Shown: one piece after another, positions 1-5,564 of the stretch
Numbering within the stretch: the stretch's first letter is position 1
Layout of the letters: each line of letters starts with the position of its first letter
From: JAKQDP01 sp964536975
Lineage (GTDB): Bacteria > Patescibacteriota > Patescibacteriia > 2-01-FULL-39-33
Assembly (NCBI GenBank): GCA_964536975.1
Contig: CAZHYS010000022.1
Location: 1-7,354, forward strand
DNA length: 7,354 nt
Reading direction: 5' to 3'
The notes under the pieces: generated by a model
Database searches by the model: none
The model's input: the letters and a program-made list of their open reading frames with translations, nothing else
Told to the model about the DNA's origin: nothing
Position numbers and translations under genes: made by a program

Positions 1-54
1 TTTTATGATTAATATATAATTATATCATATTTATAAATGTTTGTCAATAGTGGA

Positions 55-80
55 TGGTAATGTGCACACACATATGGCGG
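55..80 (+). repeat. Left terminal inverted repeat of the insertion sequence
   Basis: The core GCACACACATATGGCGG at 64-80 is the reverse complement, with one mismatch, of 1051-1067. The outer 9 bases match poorly, so the true tip could lie anywhere between about 55 and 64. The repeat ends 12 bp before the transposase start codon. Confidence 0.75.
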
Positions 81-92
81 TTTTGAGGAAAT

Positions 93-1049
93 ATGCCAAA
101 TATGACAACATTGGTGCATATGAGCACCAAACTACCAAACAATGCCCTGGAAGAGAGGCTGAGATTGGTTTTACCCATTGTCAGAGAGGATATTAGATTG
201 GTTGATGCCGCCAAAGTGTTTCCGTCAGGAAAAAGAACTCTTGAAAGATGGGTGGCCAACTACAAAAAAGAAGGCGAGGATGGCTTGATACCAAAATCAA
301 CCAGACCCAAAACCCAACCCAATGAAACACCCATTAGGATTAAAGAGAAGATAATCGATCTTAGAAAGGAAACAAAGCTATGCGCCAAGAAATTAAACTA
401 CAAACTAAAGAAAGAGCATATTAAGGTAAGCGACAGATTAATTGGCAAAGTGATCAAGAATGAAGGGCTTAATCGCAAATACCGCCTCAGGAAGTTAAAA
501 TATAAATACGTAAAAGTCCCTTTGGCTAAAGGCGACTTAGTGGAGATAGATATCAAATATGTGCCTGATTTGATTGGCCAAAAGAGGTATTATCAGTATA
601 CGGCCATAGACTGTGCCAGCAGGTGGAGATATTTAGAAATATTTGATTGCGACGGCAACAGCGAAACACTTAAATTCGTCAGTAGGGTCTTGGAAATTGC
701 TCCATTTAGAATTAGGGCGATTAAGACGGACAACGGCAGTTGTTTTACCAATCGATACACCGGCTACAAAAAATCAAGCGATCCCATAAATCCCAAACTC
801 CATGAATTAGATCAATTATGCCAAAGACACAACATTATCCACTATCTGATTGATCCTGGCAAGCCTGCTCAAAATGGCAAAGTGGAAAGAAGTCATCGAA
901 CTGATCAAGAGATGTTCTATGATAGACGTAAGTTTAAAACTGCATTAGGATTAAAGCGAGCTATCAAACAATGGAATATTACTTACAATAATCTCGAGCA
1001 CTGTGCCCTGGAAGGGCGGACTCCAAATGAAATGTTACTAATTAATTAA
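93..1049 (+). CDS. IS481-like DDE transposase (integrase core)
   Basis: A 318-residue cut-and-paste transposase that would act on the ends of its own element. Residues about 20-60 form a helix-turn-helix of the IS-transposase type (DAAKVFPSGKRTLERWV), followed by a second basic helical region (about 80-130) and a retroviral-integrase-like catalytic core from about 145. The likely catalytic triad is D153 (VEIDIKY), D213 (KTDNGS) and E265 (NGKVERSHRT). The spacing between the second D and E is 51 residues rather than the roughly 35 common in this fold, because of an extra segment around residues 220-237. A GAGGA at 85-89 lies just before the ATG at 93; the in-frame ATG at 102 is an alternative start with more normal spacing. 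The stop codon directly abuts the right inverted repeat. No frameshift or internal stop is present. Family placement is by motif recognition. Confidence 0.88.
   Translation: MPNMTTLVHMSTKLPNNALEERLRLVLPIVREDIRLVDAAKVFPSGKRTLERWVANYKKEGEDGLIPKSTRPKTQPNETPIRIKEKIIDLRKETKLCAKKLNYKLKKEHIKVSDRLIGKVIKNEGLNRKYRLRKLKYKYVKVPLAKGDLVEIDIKYVPDLIGQKRYYQYTAIDCASRWRYLEIFDCDGNSETLKFVSRVLEIAPFRIRAIKTDNGSCFTNRYTGYKKSSDPINPKLHELDQLCQRHNIIHYLIDPGKPAQNGKVERSHRTDQEMFYDRRKFKTALGLKRAIKQWNITYNNLEHCALEGRTPNEMLLIN
111..130 (+). other. Perfect hairpin inside the start of the transposase gene
   Basis: TTGGTGC (111-117) and GCACCAA (124-130) form a perfect 7-bp stem around a 6-base loop, covering codons 7 to 13 of the transposase. 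A hairpin just after the start codon could damp translation of mRNA read in from outside, a control known for several insertion sequences. Here that role is only inferred. Confidence 0.4.
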
Positions 1050-1050
1050 C

Positions 1051-1075
1051 CCGCCAAATGTGTGTGCCTAAAACA
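1051..1075 (-). repeat. Right terminal inverted repeat of the insertion sequence
   Basis: CCGCCAAATGTGTGTGC at 1051-1067 is the inverted copy of 64-80 with one mismatch. Read on the minus strand, the end is TGTTTTAGGC, beginning with TGT as is usual for IS481-family elements. It begins two bases after the transposase stop codon. Confidence 0.75.
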
Positions 1076-1088
1076 GGATAAATCTCTC

Positions 1089-1117
1089 TTGACAAAGTTT
1101 TATTTTGGGTATATACT
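1089..1117 (+). promoter_or_regulatory. Sigma-70-type promoter of the DUF5320/DUF134 unit
   Basis: TTGACA at 1089-1094, a 17-bp spacer and TATACT at 1112-1117 make a near-consensus promoter. The expected transcript start is near 1124, giving a leader of about 24 bases to the ATG at 1148. The -35 box lies only 13 bp past the presumed end of the insertion sequence, so the element landed immediately upstream without destroying the core promoter. Confidence 0.75.
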
Positions 1118-1119
1118 CA
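1106..1119 (+). promoter_or_regulatory. Candidate operator dyad overlapping the -10 box
   Basis: TGGGTATATACTCA is a 14-bp inverted repeat with six of seven pairs matching, centred on the -10 box. A repressor bound here would block RNA polymerase. The DUF134 helix-turn-helix protein encoded in the same unit is the obvious candidate, but that link is inference. Short AT-rich dyads also arise by chance. Confidence 0.3.
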
Positions 1120-1147
1120 TAATAGATAATTCATAACTACAAAAATT

Positions 1148-1390
1148 ATGCCAGGATTTAATGGTACCGGTCCGATGGGACAAGGCCCGATGACCGGGCG
1201 AGGACTTGGCCCTTGCGGCGGCGGTATGGCTTGGGGCCGAGGCTGCGGCCGCGGTTGGGGAGCGCGTTTTTTCGGTTATGGCCGGAATCGCGGTTATAGT
1301 CTGGAAGATTTGGAAGCGGAGAAGAAATTATTGGAAGGCGATCTCCAATCCATCAATCAGGAGATCTCCGATTTTAAAAAGGAAAAATAA
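1148..1390 (+). CDS. DUF5320 family Gly/Met-rich small protein
   Basis: An 80-residue protein. Its N-terminus (MPGFNGTGPMGQGPMTGRG, then GPCGGG) is the hallmark of DUF5320 proteins, which in many bacteria and archaea sit beside DUF134, NifX/NifB-like or Mrp-type genes. Residues 1-50 are a low-complexity Gly, Met, Arg and aromatic region with two cysteines (C23 and C33) that could bind metal. Residues 51-80 are charged and heptad-like (LEDLEAEKKLLEGDL), probably a short coiled coil for self-association. The function of the family is not established; metal or cluster handling is a guess from gene context. It is the first gene of a two-gene unit, three bases before the DUF134 gene. The ATG at 1148 is fixed by the conserved N-terminus, although no Shine-Dalgarno sequence precedes it. 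Confidence 0.88.
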   Translation: MPGFNGTGPMGQGPMTGRGLGPCGGGMAWGRGCGRGWGARFFGYGRNRGYSLEDLEAEKKLLEGDLQSINQEISDFKKEK

Positions 1391-1393
1391 TTC

Positions 1394-1669
1394 ATGACCA
1401 GACCTAGACTGTGTCGCCGGGTCAGATTCAATCCTCAAGTGAAATTTTTCAAGCCCCAAGGCATTCCCCTGGGGCAGCTTGAGGTTGTGATTTTAAGTAG
1501 CGAAGAAATGGAAGCATTGCGATTGAAATATGTCAGAGGATTGGAGCAGACAGAGGCGGCTGAAGAAATGAGTACCTCTCAAAGCACTTTTCAACGGATT
1601 TTGGCCTCGGCCAATAAGAAGGTGGCTCAAGCTTTGATTGAAGGCAAGGCGATTGAAATAATTTCTTAA
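1394..1669 (+). CDS. DUF134 (UPF0251) family helix-turn-helix protein
   Basis: A 91-residue likely DNA-binding protein. It begins with the family signature TRPRLCRRVRFNP, then FKPQGIPLGQLE (residues 19-30), an acidic helix EEMEALRLKYVRGL, and a helix-turn-helix resembling sigma factor region 4 (about residues 49-72: LEQTEAAEEMSTSQSTFQRI), ending in KVAQALIEGKAIEI. The length is a little below the roughly 95-120 residues usual for the family, but all conserved blocks are there. AAGGA at 1379-1383, inside the end of the previous gene, may serve as ribosome binding site for the ATG at 1394. The pairing with DUF5320 recurs in many genomes. I infer that it regulates its own unit and perhaps nearby metal genes such as the ZIP transporter downstream. 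Its ligand is unknown. Confidence 0.88.
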   Translation: MTRPRLCRRVRFNPQVKFFKPQGIPLGQLEVVILSSEEMEALRLKYVRGLEQTEAAEEMSTSQSTFQRILASANKKVAQALIEGKAIEIIS

Positions 1670-1695
1670 TTTTATCATTTCAAATAAAGCGGTAA

Positions 1696-1724
1696 TTGCG
1701 CCTTTTCTTTTTTATTGATAAAAT
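1696..1724 (+). promoter_or_regulatory. Possible promoter of the ZIP transporter gene
   Basis: TTGCGC at 1696-1701, a 17-bp spacer and TAAAAT at 1719-1724. Transcription would begin around 1731-1732, at or one base before the ATG, which predicts a leaderless mRNA. This also argues against using the upstream TTG at 1696 as the start codon, because it would lie inside the promoter. Confidence 0.45.
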
Positions 1725-1731
1725 ATCAGAT

Positions 1732-2481
1732 ATGAATAATAGTTTGATTTTATCTTTGCTGGCGGTTTTGGCCGTCAGTTTGGCATCTTTTGTCGGCGCC
1801 GTGTCATTGTTTTTGAGCCGGGAAAAATTGCGCCAGGCGCTGATTTTTTTGGTGTCGTTTTCCGCTGGTGGCTTGATGGGTGGCGCGTTTTTTCATATTT
1901 TGCCGGAGTATCTGGAGTCGGACTCCGATGTGATGGCCGCTTTTGCCATGGTGTTGGCCGGCTTTTGTGTTTTTTTTGTTTTGGAAAGAATTTTGCGCTG
2001 GCATCATTGCCACAATGGAGAGTGCGATACTCATGCTCATCTGGGCTGGATGAATCTAATCGGCGACGGGATTCATAATTTGATTGATGGCATGGTGATG
2101 TTTGCCGCTTTTGCCGTTGGGCCGGCTTTGGGCGTGCCAGTATTGGTCTCTATTATTTTCCATGAGATTCCGCAGGAGCTGGGGGATTTCGGGGTGCTGA
2201 TTTATTCCGGATTCAGCCGGCTCAAGGCATTGTTGTATAATTTTGTCTCCGCGCTTTTGAGTGTGATTGGGGTTCTGGTCGCTTTTGGCTTTTTTCGCGG
2301 CGGTTTAGCGCCTGAGCAATTTCTTTTGCCGCTCGCGGCTGGCGGATTTATCTATATTGCGGCGTCAGATCTGGTACCCGAGCTTCACCAGGAAAAAAAA
2401 TTGCTTAATTCTGTTTTTAGCTTTATAATTTTTATCGCGGCGCTGGTATTAATGTGGGCGATGAAAGCGGTTTTTGAATAA
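1732..2481 (+). CDS. ZIP family divalent metal transporter
   Basis: A 249-residue membrane protein that likely moves Zn2+ or a similar divalent cation into the cytoplasm. It has about eight hydrophobic segments, as expected for ZIP. The two metal-binding helices are clear: HNLIDG (H115, N116, D119) and HEIPQELGDF (H144, E145, Q148, E149). Between the third and fourth segments is a His/Cys-rich loop, HHCHNGECDTHAH (residues 91-103), typical of the variable metal-binding loop of ZIP proteins. The conserved AASDLVPELH lies at about 210-219. The ATG at 1732 gives the membrane-first N-terminus MNNSLILSLL; the open frame runs back to a TTG at 1696, but those extra residues are unlikely. No Shine-Dalgarno is visible. 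It lies 62 bp after the DUF134 gene, separated by its own promoter. Direction and ion are inferred from the family. Confidence 0.9.
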   Translation: MNNSLILSLLAVLAVSLASFVGAVSLFLSREKLRQALIFLVSFSAGGLMGGAFFHILPEYLESDSDVMAAFAMVLAGFCVFFVLERILRWHHCHNGECDTHAHLGWMNLIGDGIHNLIDGMVMFAAFAVGPALGVPVLVSIIFHEIPQELGDFGVLIYSGFSRLKALLYNFVSALLSVIGVLVAFGFFRGGLAPEQFLLPLAAGGFIYIAASDLVPELHQEKKLLNSVFSFIIFIAALVLMWAMKAVFE

Positions 2482-2507
2482 TTTGTAATGGTCGGGGATT
2501 TATTTAG

Positions 2508-2561
2508 ACCTCCCCCTACCCCCTCCTTCGGACAAGGAGGGGAAACAGGAGGGGGAATAGG
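2508..2561 (+). repeat. Palindromic repeat copy A (forward)
   Basis: A perfect 9-bp stem, CCCCTCCTT (2520-2528) with AAGGAGGGG (2534-2542), around the loop CGGAC. An outer CCCCCT (2512-2517) can also pair with AGGGGG (2550-2555), giving a nested double hairpin. This is the fullest copy in the cluster. Confidence 0.85.
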
Positions 2562-2600
2562 TGCTCTCGGACAAAAAGATAGTTTTTTGTATTTTTATTA

Positions 2601-2623
2601 CCCCTCATTGTCCGAAGGAGGGG
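2601..2623 (-). repeat. Palindromic repeat copy B (inverted)
   Basis: Read on the minus strand, this is CCCCTCCTTCGGACAATGAGGGG, matching the core of copy A except for one changed stem base. The asymmetric loop (CGGAC) shows that the copy is in the opposite orientation to A and C. Confidence 0.8.
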
Positions 2624-2675
2624 TCGTCAAAATTGTAATCAGTTTTGGCGGGGGCGGTTTAAAATATAATTTATT

Positions 2676-2716
2676 GACCTCCTCCTGCCCCCCCTTCGGA
2701 CAAGGAGGGGGAAAAA
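2676..2716 (+). repeat. Palindromic repeat copy C (forward)
   Basis: It keeps the loop and right arm of copy A (TTCGGACAAGGAGGGGG) with a left arm of seven Cs (2688-2694), giving one C-A mismatch in the stem. The flank ACCTCC before it also matches the flank of copy A, so the repeat unit extends beyond the core hairpin. Confidence 0.8.
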
Positions 2717-2727
2717 GATGACCCATA

Positions 2728-2790
2728 CTTCCTTTTTTTAGATAAGGAGGGGGAAGAATAGGGATGCCTCCTTCAGACAATAAGGGAAAA
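2728..2790 (+). repeat. Two decayed palindromic repeat copies (D and E)
   Basis: At 2728-2756 the arms CTTCC and GGAAG flank TAGATAAGGAGGGGG, a degenerate copy with an AT-rich left arm. At 2766-2790, CCTCCTTCAGACAATAAGGG resembles the core with loop base changes. Both look like older copies losing the ability to pair. Confidence 0.5.
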
Positions 2791-2840
2791 AGAAAAAGGA
2801 GTTTATTTCAGGGGGGGACAAGTTTAATAGCAGTCAATAT

Positions 2841-3107
2841 ATGAAAATAATAAAATTCGGAGCGATTTGGTGTCCAGAATGCGTCATTATGCGGCCGCGC
2901 TGGGCGGAAATTGAAAAAGAAATGCCGGAGCTACGGACGGAATATATCGATTATGACGAGAATCCGGAAATAAAAAAACAATACGGCATTGATCATGTAC
3001 CGACTTTTTTGTTTTTGGACAAAGACGGCGTAGAAATTACCCGCGTCAAGGGACTGGTGGAAAAAGAAGAATTGCTCAAAATTATCAATGATAATAAAAG
3101 TAAATAA
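2841..3107 (+). CDS. Small cytosolic thioredoxin-like protein (CPEC site)
   Basis: An 88-residue minimal thioredoxin fold with no signal peptide or membrane segment, so it should act in the cytoplasm as a dithiol reductant. The active site WCPEC (C11, C14) follows the first strand KIIKFGAIW; the second strand is TEYIDYD (33-39); the cis-proline motif VPTFLF is at 53-58 (P54); and a C-terminal helix is EKEELLKIIND. The CPEC dipeptide differs from the CGPC of classical thioredoxin, so its redox potential may differ. It is shorter than the roughly 105 residues of TrxA because it lacks the first helix and strand. The next gene begins 10 bp after its stop, which suggests co-transcription. It may feed electrons to the CcdA-like protein encoded next; this is inference from context. 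Confidence 0.87.
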   Translation: MKIIKFGAIWCPECVIMRPRWAEIEKEMPELRTEYIDYDENPEIKKQYGIDHVPTFLFLDKDGVEITRVKGLVEKEELLKIINDNKSK

Positions 3108-3117
3108 TTTTCAATGT

Positions 3118-4377
3118 ATGTCCAAAATAAGAAGATTTTTCGCTTTGTCGGCCGTCGTCGCGTTTTTGGCGATTTGGCTGCTGCCGAATTTTGCCGCGGC
3201 CGCCGGCAATCCGGTTTTTTATTTCTTTTACAGCCCGACCTGTTCGGTTTGCGCCAGAGAAAAAGAATTAATTGATCGGCTGGAGAGTCAGTATCCGGAA
3301 TTGACAGTAAAAAGGATAGACGTTACTAAGAAGGAAAATTATGAACAGCTCAAAACTTTTTACGATAAATACGCCGTGCCGGCCGAGAAGCAAGGCATGA
3401 CCCCAGTGACGTTTATTGAGGCGGAAGGCGTGGGCGGAAAATATCTGGTCGGTTACAATGAGAATCTGGACGCGTCACTGGAAGATTATATCGGCCAATT
3501 GGTTGCTTTGGAAGAACAGCCGTTGCCGGATGGCCAATCTGATTTGGCGCCAACCGCTACCACTACCGCTACCGATATTATTGCCACGACTTCCGTATCT
3601 GCTAATTTTATTTTACCGTTCTTCGGTGAGATTGATCTCAATGGTTTTTCACCGCTGCTTTTAAGTATAATCGTGGGAATATTGGACGGTTTTAACGCCT
3701 GCGCGATGGTGGCATTAGGCTTTTTATTGGCACTTATTATCGGCGGCGTTGGCGTCAGCCGGAAAAGAGTGTTGCTGATAGGCGGAACATTCATATTCGT
3801 TTCGGGGTTGGTTTATTTCTTATTTGTTTCCGCCTGGCTTAATTTGTTTGTTTTTCTCGGGTATTTGAAGATAATCACCGTCATCGTCGGCATTACGGTA
3901 ATTATGTTTGCCATTTTTTTGATCAAGGATTATCTTTATGGGATTATCTGTAAGATTTGCGATGTCAAAGAAGGAGAAGAAGGGTTATTGACCAAATGGC
4001 AGAGAAAATTATTCGGTTTTATGGCCAAGGCGACCGACGCGCAAATGCCCATTCTTTTCACTTTGGCGGCGGTGGTTTTGGTCGCGGCTGGGATAAACAT
4101 GATTGAATTGTTTTGCTCTTTCGGCTTTCCGGTTGCCTATACCAAGGTTTTGACCGGATTAAATTTGCCGATTTGGTCGTACTACTCTTATATACTGGTG
4201 TACATCCTTTTTTATATGCTGGATGATTTTTTGATTTTTTTGGTGGCAGCCGTTACTTTGCGGGTGACCAAGGCCGGCGACAAGTATTTGAAGGCGGTCA
4301 AATTGATCAGTGGCGTTATCTTGTTGCTGATGGGCATAATTATCTTGTTTCGGCCGGAATTATTGGCGATGAAATAA
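3118..4377 (+). CDS. Secreted thioredoxin-like domain fused to a CcdA/DsbD-like membrane domain
   Basis: A 419-residue protein predicted to carry electrons across the membrane. Residues 1-28 (SKIRRFFALSAVVAFLAIW onward, ending near AAAA) look like a signal peptide. Residues about 31-130 are a thioredoxin-like domain with CSVC (C42, C45) and the cis-proline motif MTPVTF (P96). A Thr/Ala-rich linker (about 131-163) leads to six hydrophobic segments (about 178-411). Two membrane cysteines sit in CcdA-type motifs: C195 in DGFNACAM and C333 in ELFCSFGFP. The usual Pro before the first of these is Ala. A CKIC pair (C278, C281) lies in a loop. The open frame reaches back to an ATG at 3088 inside the thioredoxin gene, but 3118 places the basic start of the signal peptide first. 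Domain order is the reverse of the C-terminal half of DsbD. Partners are inferred. Confidence 0.85.
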   Translation: MSKIRRFFALSAVVAFLAIWLLPNFAAAAGNPVFYFFYSPTCSVCAREKELIDRLESQYPELTVKRIDVTKKENYEQLKTFYDKYAVPAEKQGMTPVTFIEAEGVGGKYLVGYNENLDASLEDYIGQLVALEEQPLPDGQSDLAPTATTTATDIIATTSVSANFILPFFGEIDLNGFSPLLLSIIVGILDGFNACAMVALGFLLALIIGGVGVSRKRVLLIGGTFIFVSGLVYFLFVSAWLNLFVFLGYLKIITVIVGITVIMFAIFLIKDYLYGIICKICDVKEGEEGLLTKWQRKLFGFMAKATDAQMPILFTLAAVVLVAAGINMIELFCSFGFPVAYTKVLTGLNLPIWSYYSYILVYILFYMLDDFLIFLVAAVTLRVTKAGDKYLKAVKLISGVILLLMGIIILFRPELLAMK

Positions 4378-4386
4378 TTTTTTTCA

Positions 4387-5505
4387 ATGAAAAAGTATTT
4401 ATTATTTTTTTTGATTTTTTTGGCGGTGTTTTTGCCAGTGGCGGTCTTGGCCGCTCCGGAAGACAAGGCGTCCAGCGGAGAAGTTTTTGAGGCGAGAGTG
4501 GAGAAAATTTTGGATGAAAAGAGGGAAATTGGCGATGATGGCTCAACGGCGATCCAGCAGAACTTGAAATTGAAAGGGTTGACCGGCGATTTTAAAGATC
4601 GGGAATTTGAGTATTATGGAATAAACTCCGTGGAGGTGGTGAGTGGCGGAGTTTACGAAGTCGGTGATCGGGTGATAGTGAATCGCGATCAAGACGCCGA
4701 TGGTGATGAGGTATTCTATGTCTTGGAAAAAATCAGGCGGAATAATATATATCTTTTGGCAGTATTGTTCGCCGGCGCGGTTTTGATAATCGGCAGGACA
4801 AAGGGATTGCGGGCGTTGCTCGCTTTGGGTTTGAGTTTTTTAGTGATTATAAAATTTATCGTACCCAAGATTTTGGCGGGCGCGAGTCCGGTGGCCGTTT
4901 CCGCCATGGGTTGTTTTTTTATTTTGCTGTTTATTATTTATATCACCGAAGGAGTGAATCGCAAATCTCATTTGGCAGTGGTGGCGATATTTTTTTGTCT
5001 GATTTTGGTTTTTGCCTTGTCTGATTTTTTTATCAATTTGCTTGATTTGACCGGCACGACGCAGGAAGAAGTCGCTTTTTTGATTTCCGCCGGACGAGCT
5101 AACATTGATTTCCGCGGCCTGCTTTTGGCGGCAATGCTAATTGGCGCTTTGGGTATTTTGGATGATGTGGTAATCAGCCAGATTGAAGCAGTCGGGCAAA
5201 TTCGAAAAGCTAACGCCGGCCTATCGGCGGGGCGGGTTTTCAAGATGGCGATGGAAATCGGCAACGCTCATTTGGGCGCGGTGATAAATACTTTATTTTT
5301 GGCTTATGCCGGCGCGTCTTTTACCCTGTTAATGCTATTCAGCTTGAAACAGGCGCCGTTTTTGTCTTTTTCCCAAGTCATCAGCAATGAAGTGGTGGCG
5401 ACGGAGATTGCCCGGACTTTGGCGGGTTGCATCGGCTTGGCTCTAGCCATACCATTGTCAACTTTGGTGGCGTGTTGGTTCTATCATCCGGCCAATGATA
5501 AATAG
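4387..5505 (+). CDS. YibE/F family membrane protein
   Basis: A 372-residue integral membrane protein of the YibE/F family, whose biochemical role is not firmly established. Residues 1-22 are a signal-like segment ending LAA. Residues about 30-117 form an extracytoplasmic beta-rich domain (FEARVEKILDEKRE, EYYGINSVEVVSGG, VGDRVIVNRD). About seven membrane segments follow from residue 119. Family-typical motifs are RTKGLRALLALGLSF (137-151), GALGILDDVVISQ (253-265), GNAHLGAVINTLFLAYAGA (292-310) and NEVVATEIARTLAGCIGL (334-351). Length and motif order agree with the family. It begins 9 bp after the preceding stop, so it is probably in the same transcript as the redox genes. The start at 4387 is supported by the Lys-Lys signal-like N-terminus; no Shine-Dalgarno is seen. 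Whether it is a transporter is unproven. Confidence 0.87.
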   Translation: MKKYLLFFLIFLAVFLPVAVLAAPEDKASSGEVFEARVEKILDEKREIGDDGSTAIQQNLKLKGLTGDFKDREFEYYGINSVEVVSGGVYEVGDRVIVNRDQDADGDEVFYVLEKIRRNNIYLLAVLFAGAVLIIGRTKGLRALLALGLSFLVIIKFIVPKILAGASPVAVSAMGCFFILLFIIYITEGVNRKSHLAVVAIFFCLILVFALSDFFINLLDLTGTTQEEVAFLISAGRANIDFRGLLLAAMLIGALGILDDVVISQIEAVGQIRKANAGLSAGRVFKMAMEIGNAHLGAVINTLFLAYAGASFTLLMLFSLKQAPFLSFSQVISNEVVATEIARTLAGCIGLALAIPLSTLVACWFYHPANDK

Positions 5506-5507
5506 GT

Positions 5508-5536
5508 TTGTTTTTTGTTTATTAATTTGTTAAAAT
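5508..5536 (+). promoter_or_regulatory. Possible promoter of the double-thioredoxin gene
   Basis: TTGTTT at 5508-5513, a 17-bp spacer and TAAAAT at 5531-5536, just after the YibE/F stop. Transcription would start near 5543 with a leader of about 22 bases. No terminator separates it from the YibE/F gene, so read-through is also likely. Confidence 0.4.
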
Positions 5537-5564
5537 TACAGCGTTAATTATTTAATCCACAATT

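Larger units (their letters stand above)
55..1075 (+). mobile_element. IS481-like insertion sequence, about 1.02 kb, apparently complete
   Basis: One transposase gene fills almost the whole element and is bracketed by imperfect terminal inverted repeats. The conserved core is at 64-80 on the left and 1051-1067 on the right, matching at 16 of 17 positions. If the outer ends are taken as TG...CA at 55 and 1075, the flanking bases are GGA on both sides (52-54 and 1076-1078), a possible but very short target duplication, so the exact ends are uncertain. The element is richer in A and in AGA/AGG/ATA codons than the genes downstream, which suggests recent arrival. The intact reading frame suggests it may still be active. 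The IS481 assignment rests on the protein and on single-ORF organisation, not on a database match. Confidence 0.75.
2482..2840. other. 359-bp intergenic region made of palindromic repeats
   Basis: No credible gene is present. The open frames here are repeat translations (Pro/Gly-rich). The region carries at least three clear copies and two decayed copies of a G/C-skewed palindrome, listed separately, between AT-rich spacers. The first hairpin after the ZIP stop may also end that transcript. A promoter for the thioredoxin gene should lie near the right end; the best match found is TTTATT (2802-2807), 17 bp, TAATAG (2825-2830), which is weak. A TATAAT at 2665-2670 has no convincing -35 partner. 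Confidence 0.7.

Noticed and set aside
143..1014. Direct repeat TGCCCTGGAAG at 143-153 and 1004-1014 within the transposase gene
   Set aside because: Eleven bases inside coding sequence, with both copies encoding a similar Ala-Leu-Glu stretch. There is no sign of function, so chance is likely.
1206..1397. Second plus-strand frame inside the DUF5320 gene
   Set aside because: It is a frame-shifted shadow of a high-GC, Gly-rich gene. The DUF5320 frame has the conserved N-terminus and the promoter context.
2488..2721. Open frames across the repeat cluster (plus strand 2488-2721, minus strand 2598-2780) giving Pro/Gly-rich peptides
   Set aside because: They are translations of the palindromic repeats (PPPTPSFGQGG and similar) with no start signal or domain. 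Such frames are often mis-annotated as hypothetical proteins.
2508..2790. CRISPR array in the repeat cluster
   Set aside because: The repeats vary in sequence, orientation and spacing, and no cas genes are nearby. They are palindromic dispersed repeats, not a regular array.
3088..3117. Upstream start of the Trx-CcdA gene at 3088, overlapping the thioredoxin gene
   Set aside because: It would put MIIKVNNFQC before the signal peptide. The ATG at 3118 begins MSKIRRFF, a normal signal-peptide start, and removes the overlap.
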